Of a DNA stretch of 11,831 bases, positions 7,182 through 11,831 are shown in pieces. The stretch's first letter is position 1, and the number at the start of each line of letters is the position of its first letter. The DNA comes from Flavobacteriaceae bacterium (GTDB lineage Bacteria > Bacteroidota > Bacteroidia > Flavobacteriales > Flavobacteriaceae). The stretch covers positions 1 to 11,831 of the forward strand of contig JAQWKF010000104.1 of the NCBI GenBank assembly GCA_029247985.1, written 5' to 3'. Under the pieces are notes generated by a model, which ran no database searches, had not been told where the DNA came from, and saw only the letters and a program-made list of their open reading frames with translations. The translations under genes and the position numbers were made by a program.

Positions 7182-7376
7182 ATGGCTTACTCATTTGAAA
7201 ACAGTAAAGGTAAAACGTATTACCTGCATACTAAAGATGTAACACTTAAAGGTGGAAGAAACCAAACCATTTATTACTTCGCTAAAGATCAACGCGACAA
7301 CGCTTGTGATTTGCCAGCTGGTAAGAAGGTAGTTGAAAACGAACGTACGGGACTTCCATTTGTTAAGTCTGCTTAA
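7182..7376 (+). CDS. Conserved 64-residue protein of unknown function
   Basis: A small, charged, soluble protein with no signal peptide or membrane segment. I recognise the pattern from short conserved bacterial proteins: an aromatic N terminus (YSFENSKGKTYYLH, 3-16), a basic turn leading to a beta strand (KGGRNQTIYYFAKD, 23-36), and a C-terminal LPAGKKVVENERTGLPFVK (44-62). The alternating beta-strand pattern with a conserved RTGLP ending suggests a small compact beta fold. No function is known to me. It is monocistronic: a 273-base gap precedes it and a terminator follows 21 bases after the stop. The ATG is preceded by the A-rich leader AAATTAAATAAAT, common at Bacteroidota starts. It is a real gene judging by its recognisable conservation pattern and the flanking signals. 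Confidence 0.78.
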   Translation: MAYSFENSKGKTYYLHTKDVTLKGGRNQTIYYFAKDQRDNACDLPAGKKVVENERTGLPFVKSA

Positions 7377-7397
7377 ATTTAAGCATTTTAAAAATTG

Positions 7398-7426
7398 AAA
7401 CCCTGCCTTATCGGTGGGGTTTTTTT
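7398..7426 (+). terminator. Intrinsic terminator after the 64-aa gene
   Basis: The stem AAACCCTGCC (7398-7407) pairs with GGTGGGGTTT (7413-7422), including two G-T wobbles, around a TTATC loop, followed by T's to 7426. It ends 14 bases before the next ATG. Confidence 0.82.
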
Positions 7427-7433
7427 ATATTTG
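7426..7433 (+). promoter_or_regulatory. Candidate -7 box for the MORN-protease gene
   Basis: TATATTTG matches TAnnTTTG exactly and begins in the last T of the preceding terminator. Transcription starting about seven bases downstream would begin at or next to the ATG at 7441, giving a leaderless or nearly leaderless mRNA. No -33 TTTG is found at the usual spacing, so this is tentative. Confidence 0.3.
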
Positions 7434-7440
7434 TTTGAAC

Positions 7441-8403
7441 ATGAATTTTTTGAGATTCACACCCTTAATTTTAATTTTTCAGCTCACTTTTTTAGGGGCA
7501 CAGTGCAACGATAGTAAAACCATTAAGTATACGGATGGCAGCGTTGGTACCTATGCTGGTTGTCTGGATGATTACGAAAACTTTGAAGGTGATGGTATAC
7601 TAACTAATGACGCCTTTATTAAAAAGGGCAATTGGGAACAGGGTAAGCTTAATGGAGAGGGCACTTTAACTGTTCTTTCTGATGGTGCTCTTTTTCAGGG
7701 TGACTGGCAAAATGATGAATTAGTTAGCGGATCATACATATTGCGTACCGAAAATTTTGAATTAAATTATTTGGGACGATTTAGAAATTTAAAATTTCAT
7801 GGAACTGGCAAACGCATTTTCACAACTTCTTCATATACAGAAATCCAAGAGGGAGATTTTTTTAACGATATTTTATTTAATGGGATTGAAACCACAACCT
7901 ACAATACAGGTTTGATAATTACAAATAATGTAGAAAAGGGTGATGTTGTTTTATCTAAACGTAATGATCGAAACTATTTTGATCCAAACAAGATTATTGG
8001 TGACGTAGTATCGTCAAAAGTTTTATTGGATGTTGAAGGAGACCAAAATGAAGGAAAAACTTTTTTTGTCAATATGAATATTGATGCATTTGAAGCAAAA
8101 TGGGTCTTTGATTCTGGTGCCCAATTAACATCAATTGGCAAAAGAATGTTTGAAAGACTTAAACAAGAGGGAGTGACTTTTAAAGACCTGAAGTTAAATA
8201 TAAAAACATTTGGCGTTGGAGGGGTGTCAAATGGCAATTTGGTGATTATAGAAAACGTCAGGGTCGGTGACTACCTAATTAAAGACTTTATATTCAAAGT
8301 GAACTTAGAAAACAACTTCTCATTACTTGGTATGGATTTTATGGATATGTTTTCAAACGTCATATGGAATAAACGTGACAGTTCTTTAACACTCTATAAA
8401 TAA
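7441..8403 (+). CDS. Secreted MORN-repeat protein with C-terminal retropepsin-like aspartyl protease domain
   Basis: A 320-residue exported protein. The ATG at 7441 directly starts a signal peptide (hydrophobic residues 4-19, probable cleavage after FLGA at 17-20); the upstream in-frame GTG at 7414 lies inside a terminator stem and is rejected. Residues about 28-150 carry MORN-like units: YAGCLDDYENFEGDGIL, GNWEQGKLNGEGTLTVL (63-79), FQGDWQNDELVSGSY (85-99), YLGRFRNLKFHGTG (110-123). Residues about 205-320 resemble a single-domain retropepsin (clan AA): the catalytic motif is FDSGAQLT (223-230, with DSG at 224-226), followed by the hydrophobic strand VIIENVRVG and the closing motif LLGMDFM (295-301). 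As in other single-domain retropepsins, a homodimer would be needed for activity. Expected location is the periplasm or cell surface; no T9SS C-terminal domain is visible. Its stop lies 5 bases from the stop of the convergent gene. Substrate unknown. Confidence 0.82.
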   Translation: MNFLRFTPLILIFQLTFLGAQCNDSKTIKYTDGSVGTYAGCLDDYENFEGDGILTNDAFIKKGNWEQGKLNGEGTLTVLSDGALFQGDWQNDELVSGSYILRTENFELNYLGRFRNLKFHGTGKRIFTTSSYTEIQEGDFFNDILFNGIETTTYNTGLIITNNVEKGDVVLSKRNDRNYFDPNKIIGDVVSSKVLLDVEGDQNEGKTFFVNMNIDAFEAKWVFDSGAQLTSIGKRMFERLKQEGVTFKDLKLNIKTFGVGGVSNGNLVIIENVRVGDYLIKDFIFKVNLENNFSLLGMDFMDMFSNVIWNKRDSSLTLYK

Positions 8404-8408
8404 GCACA

Positions 8409-9398
8409 TCAATTTTGACAACGCCAGCATCCAAAGCTGCTGTTAAATATAGAATCAAACGTGTATGTTAGTGTGATTTCATGCACACCGTGCGTTCCCA
8501 TCAATCCACTTAAGTTAACATCATAGGAGTATCCCACTTTTATAGAGTCCCATGCAAATCCAGTTGTTAGGTTTATTGAGTTTAGATTATGTGATTGGTC
8601 GTCATACTTTACAGGACTAGTGGCTAGTATAGCTCCCATGGTTAATCCGCTTTTTAGTTCAACTTCTGCACCAAAATCCATTCGTTTGTAAACGCCTTGA
8701 TTCATAAAATTAACTAAAAACCGTAATTGCGCTTGTTCCCAAGTGTAGAATATATTATCTAATTGGTAGCTAAACCCAGCATGTACGCTTAAGAAAATAT
8801 TGAGCTTTTCATTGCCATTGTATTCAAACGATATATTTGGCCTGTTTAGATGCCTTGCACCAATTCCCAACCAAAAGTTATCATTCATGATTAGGCCGCC
8901 AACCGAAAAATCAAAGAAGTTTGATGTTGCGTTCAGTAATGCTGGATCACCCGATTGCAGGTTGATAATGCTGTTTGGTATGTCAATTTGATCTTCTAGC
9001 AGTAAAGAATCAAAGCTAAAATCCTTGTTTCCAAATCCAAAGCTTAAACTCGGAATAAATACCCAGTCAGCAGAAAGAGGTACCCTGTATGCATAGTTTA
9101 AAGTCGCCTGGGTAAAACGATAACGTGTATGCGTTTCTAATAAATTAAGCATCGATATACCAAAACCACTGTTAATGTTATCTACGTAGGCATTAAAGTT
9201 TGCAAATTGAGAAGATAGGTTATAGTTTAAACCTGCCCATTGACTACGATGTGCTACGTTTACTTTTGTGCTTCCATTAACGGCTGTAAACGATGGGTTT
9301 AATGTTTCAGGCACATTATAAAACTGCGTAAATATAGGATCTTGACTCCAGCCAAAATGTCCTGCCCACACCGCTAAAATTAGAATAATTTTTTTCAT
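8409..9398 (-). CDS. PorP/SprF-family type IX secretion membrane protein
   Basis: A 329-residue outer-membrane beta-barrel protein. Family members are needed for secretion or surface attachment of T9SS cargo bearing type B sorting domains; SprF does this for the adhesin SprB in F. johnsoniae. The signal peptide (residues 1-18, ending GWS) leads into QDPIFTQFYNVPETLNPSF (19-37), the hallmark N terminus of the family. Alternating amphipathic strands with Gly/aromatic turns follow (for example FGISMLNLL, FWLGIGARHLNRPNISF, MDFGAEVEL, VGYSYDVNLSGL, HEITLTYTF), and the protein ends with cysteine-containing FGCWRCQN. The start overlaps the stop of the upstream cell-surface protein gene by four bases (ATGA), so the two are translationally coupled and this barrel is the likely partner of that cargo. 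Because genomes of this group carry several paralogues, I do not call it sprF itself. Confidence 0.9.
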   Translation of the reverse strand: MKKIILILAVWAGHFGWSQDPIFTQFYNVPETLNPSFTAVNGSTKVNVAHRSQWAGLNYNLSSQFANFNAYVDNINSGFGISMLNLLETHTRYRFTQATLNYAYRVPLSADWVFIPSLSFGFGNKDFSFDSLLLEDQIDIPNSIINLQSGDPALLNATSNFFDFSVGGLIMNDNFWLGIGARHLNRPNISFEYNGNEKLNIFLSVHAGFSYQLDNIFYTWEQAQLRFLVNFMNQGVYKRMDFGAEVELKSGLTMGAILATSPVKYDDQSHNLNSINLTTGFAWDSIKVGYSYDVNLSGLMGTHGVHEITLTYTFDSIFNSSFGCWRCQN

Positions 9399-11831
9399 TT
9401 AATAAGTGTGAAAGGTCCTGTCTTTTGAATCTCTAAATCATTTCTCGCCGTGGCTGTGAGTTGATAAATGTAATTACCATTTTCAATGGGTTTTCCATCA
9501 ACGGTTCCATCCCACCCTACAAATGTATTAGTTGTACTACTTTCCATATATAACAATCCTCCCCAAGTATCGTATATCTCAAGCTTTACCTCTTTCATGC
9601 CAAGATATACAGGTCTAAAGGTATCGTTAACACCATCACCATTTGGTGTAAACGCATTGGGCATTTCAATTTCATAACCAAGTCCTACTATTATAGTATA
9701 TGCAACCGTATATGAACAGCCATATGCATAGTCTGCAGTTAACGTTATTTGATAGGTGCCTTCACTAACATAAGAATGTATTGGGTTTTCATCTGTTGAT
9801 GTATTTCCATCACCAAAGTCCCAGTTGAAACCTTGCGGATCACCAGTTGAGGTATTTGTAAATGATATGGGATCATTTATAGCCCAAATATTAAAGTCTG
9901 TGAAAAATGACGAGTCCATGTTAAAGTCTACATCGCCAAGGTAAAGTAGATTAACAGGGACAATAACAGAAGTTGTGCAACCGATATTATCTGTTATTGT
10001 TGCTACCGCATTTCCATTGACGCTAGTTCGCATGATGGTTGGGTCACTTGTATCCACATTGCCATATGACCATGAGATGGTATGAGGTGGAAATCCTCCT
10101 GTAATAAATAGTTCATTTACTTGAACCACGTCTTTAGTAATACAATTTGAATCAATAGAATTGACAACATCAGCTGATAGCGGTGTTTGTCTTATAATTG
10201 TAAAGTTTTCAGTTATTTGGCAACTGTTTGCGTCTGTTACTGTAACCGCATAATTTCCAGCAGGTATTGCTGTTAAATCTTCTGTTGTTGCGCCATTGTT
10301 CCATAAAAACTGTAGCGGTAATGTTCCGCCAGCAACCGTAATGTCTATGGCTCCACTATTAGGATCTGTACAATCAAATGCATCGGTTGTTACACCAGAT
10401 ACTTGAAGCCCAATTGGCTCATTAATGACATAAGTTTCTGCCTGTACACAACCATCGGCACCTGTAATGGTAACGTCATATACTCCTGGGCCTAAATTGT
10501 TTCGTTGCAATCCAGCAATAGGGTCATCGTTCCAACTTAGCACTAGTGGTGCTACACCTCCTGTAATGTTAAGGTCAATAGACCCATCATTTGCACCAAA
10601 ACAACTTATGTCCGTTTTTGTCCCATTAATGGCAAATATTGGCGCATCAACAATTGTAATGTTTTCGATATATGTACAGTTGTTACCATCTACTATGGTA
10701 GCGGTGTATGTTCCTGGAGATAAATTGGTTCTTGTTGTGCCATTCCCTAAATCACTCCATGTAAGTACATATGGCAGTACACCCCCTGTTGGGTTTATCG
10801 TAATGCTACCATCGTCGTAACCAGAACAACTGATGTCAGTCGTGGTGGGGTTAAATATCAATGCCTTTGGCTCTGTTAATACTACTTGAAGCGTTTCTGA
10901 ACATCCGTTGGCATCTGTTACTGTGAGGTCATAAGTACCTGCAGGGATATTTAATAAATCTTCTGTGATGTAAGTAGCCCCTGACTCATGCACCCAATTG
11001 AATTGGTAATCTGGAGCAACACTAGTAAAGGTCGTACCACCACTCACACTTATATTAATTGCACCATTACTGTCTCCATTACACAAGATATCTGTTTTGC
11101 TGTCAAGGGAGACCTGTAAAGCTAACGGCTCATTAATAACATAGGTTTCGGAAACAGAGCAAGCATTGGTTCCTGTATCTTCAACCTCAAGTACATATTG
11201 ACCAGCCTCTAATGCATTCAAATCATCCGTAGTGGCAAATGGGCTTCCACCCTTTGTCCAATTGTAAATGTAGTTACCCAAACCTCCAGAAACGGTAACA
11301 TCAATCGCTCCATTATCTGCTTGGAAACAGCTGATATCTTGGAACAAGTCTGTGCTAATAATTAAGGGGTCTGGCTCGGATAAGACAATCACTTCATTTA
11401 TAGCACAATTCCCAGTTTCATCAGTTGCATTTAAGATGTATGTGTCTGCAAGCAGATTAGTCTCATTAATTTTTGTTCCTTGACCTGTAGTTACAATAGT
11501 TCCTAAACTATTTGTTAAGATGTAGTTGTAATATGCAGTTGGAAGCCCCTGATCAAAGGGTATTCCACCACTAAATGAAATATCTATAACACCCTCGCTG
11601 CTACCAAAGCAACTCAATTCAAAAGTGCCATTAGGCCCCGTATAGGATGAAGTATTAATGCCTGCAGTAAAAGCACTTGTTGGCTGACTGACGATAATAT
11701 TATTTACAGTTACGCTGCTTCCATTTGCATCTACAACAGTTACGTTATAATTACCAGCGACAAGGTTTTCAAATCGGTAGTTTAGTGCGGTGGTGTTTGT
11801 TGTTTCAACAACTGCTCCCGCGAGATTAAGG
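9395..11831 (-). CDS. SprB-repeat/PKD cell-surface protein with T9SS type B C-terminal sorting domain (5' end outside window)
   Basis: At least 811 residues are visible and the frame stays open to the window edge, so the gene starts beyond 11831; the in-frame TTG at 11615-11617 is an internal Leu codon. From N to C: seven SprB-type repeats of about 75-100 residues (11680 down to 9944), a PKD-like domain (9943-9674) with the core WDFGDGNTSTDENPIHSY and a strand-rich end, then the gliding motility-associated C-terminal domain (9673-9398) beginning PNAFTPNGDGVNDTFRP and containing YDTWGGLLY, GWDGT and GNYIYQLTA. This C terminus is the T9SS type B signal, needing a PorP/SprF partner, and that partner is encoded immediately downstream with an ATGA overlap. 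Expected role: large surface adhesin or gliding filament, similar in architecture to SprB, though SprB itself is far longer (about 6,500 residues) and the full size here is unknown. Confidence 0.92.
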   Translation of the reverse strand, partial: LNLAGAVVETTNTTALNYRFENLVAGNYNVTVVDANGSSVTVNNIIVSQPTSAFTAGINTSSYTGPNGTFELSCFGSSEGVIDISFSGGIPFDQGLPTAYYNYILTNSLGTIVTTGQGTKINETNLLADTYILNATDETGNCAINEVIVLSEPDPLIISTDLFQDISCFQADNGAIDVTVSGGLGNYIYNWTKGGSPFATTDDLNALEAGQYVLEVEDTGTNACSVSETYVINEPLALQVSLDSKTDILCNGDSNGAINISVSGGTTFTSVAPDYQFNWVHESGATYITEDLLNIPAGTYDLTVTDANGCSETLQVVLTEPKALIFNPTTTDISCSGYDDGSITINPTGGVLPYVLTWSDLGNGTTRTNLSPGTYTATIVDGNNCTYIENITIVDAPIFAINGTKTDISCFGANDGSIDLNITGGVAPLVLSWNDDPIAGLQRNNLGPGVYDVTITGADGCVQAETYVINEPIGLQVSGVTTDAFDCTDPNSGAIDITVAGGTLPLQFLWNNGATTEDLTAIPAGNYAVTVTDANSCQITENFTIIRQTPLSADVVNSIDSNCITKDVVQVNELFITGGFPPHTISWSYGNVDTSDPTIMRTSVNGNAVATITDNIGCTTSVIVPVNLLYLGDVDFNMDSSFFTDFNIWAINDPISFTNTSTGDPQGFNWDFGDGNTSTDENPIHSYVSEGTYQITLTADYAYGCSYTVAYTIIVGLGYEIEMPNAFTPNGDGVNDTFRPVYLGMKEVKLEIYDTWGGLLYMESSTTNTFVGWDGTVDGKPIENGNYIYQLTATARNDLEIQKTGPFTLIK
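9944..11680 (-). repeat. Array of seven SprB-type protein repeats
   Basis: Repeat boundaries in transcription order: 11680-11372, 11371-11126, 11125-10868, 10867-10640, 10639-10415, 10414-10187, 10186-9944. Each follows the pattern (T)DISCFG-x-(D/N)DG-SI-xxxxxGG-xx-P-Y-xxxW, then LxPGxYxVTVTDxxGC and ends in a xxxVINEP-like linker. Repeats two and five share near-identical linkers (ETYVINEP, then L/I-x-LQVS) at DNA level (around 11126-11150 and 10415-10442). The first visible repeat is longer (about 100 residues) and the last is degenerate: it has SNC instead of SCFG and no DGSI. A fragment of a further repeat (AGNYNVTVVDANGSS) occupies the window edge. Moderate divergence between units suggests old duplication rather than recent expansion. 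Confidence 0.88.

Noticed and set aside
7414..7440. GTG at 7414 as start of the MORN-protease
   Set aside because: It lies within a terminator stem; the ATG at 7441 starts directly with a well-formed signal peptide.
10467..10820. 117-residue plus-strand ORF antisense to the SprB-type repeats
   Set aside because: Arises from the repetitive composition of the repeat array; the minus-strand frame is clearly coding.
11615..11617. TTG as start of the large minus-strand protein
   Set aside because: It is an internal Leu in a SCFG-type repeat motif; the frame stays open and repeat-like to the window edge.
1..11831. CRISPR arrays, tRNA or rRNA genes, insertion sequences, toxin-antitoxin or phage defence genes
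   Set aside because: None seen: no short regular DNA repeats with spacers, no cloverleaf candidates in the gaps, no transposase or defence-type motifs in any convincing frame.

Overview
The window comes from a gliding-type member of the Bacteroidota, most likely class Flavobacteriia. The evidence is a gldK-gldL-gldM-gldN cluster for the type IX secretion system (T9SS) and gliding motor, a SprB-repeat surface protein with a 'gliding motility-associated' C-terminal sorting domain next to a PorP/SprF-family barrel, AT-rich DNA, starts without clear Shine-Dalgarno sequences, and TAnnTTTG-type -7 boxes. All assignments come from reading the translations; no database search was run.

Layout. Positions 1-23 look like the lysine-rich tail of an upstream gene, possibly topA. 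Positions 26-1162 encode an arginase/formimidoylglutamase-fold protein whose metal-binding motifs are eroded. Positions 1219-5839 hold gldK (lipoprotein), gldL, gldM and gldN with gaps of 12, 2 and -1 bases, so they are almost certainly one operon; a strong intrinsic terminator follows gldN. An FAD-dependent DAO/MnmC2-like oxidoreductase begins directly after that terminator (5871-6908). After a 273-base AT-rich gap comes a 64-residue conserved protein of unknown function (7182-7376) with its own terminator. Then comes a secreted MORN-repeat plus retropepsin-like aspartyl protease (7441-8403). Two minus-strand genes converge on it: a PorP/SprF-family outer-membrane protein (8409-9398) and, overlapping it by 4 bases, a large SprB-repeat/PKD/T9SS type B cell-surface protein (9395 to beyond 11831) whose N terminus lies outside the window.

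How they work together. GldL and GldM form the inner-membrane proton-driven motor. GldK and GldN form the periplasmic ring under the outer membrane. The minus-strand pair is a typical T9SS type B cargo with its dedicated SprF-like partner, so the window carries both the core machine and one probable client. The arginase-like protein, the oxidoreductase and the 64-residue protein have no evident mechanistic link.

Points most worth a second look: GldL keeps the key motor glutamate (E52) but appears to carry Arg where the second transmembrane glutamate of the F. johnsoniae protein should be; the arginase-fold protein may be a pseudoenzyme; the MORN-retropepsin fusion is an unusual secreted protein; and two genes start immediately after terminator hairpins, such that automatic start calls fall inside the hairpin stems.
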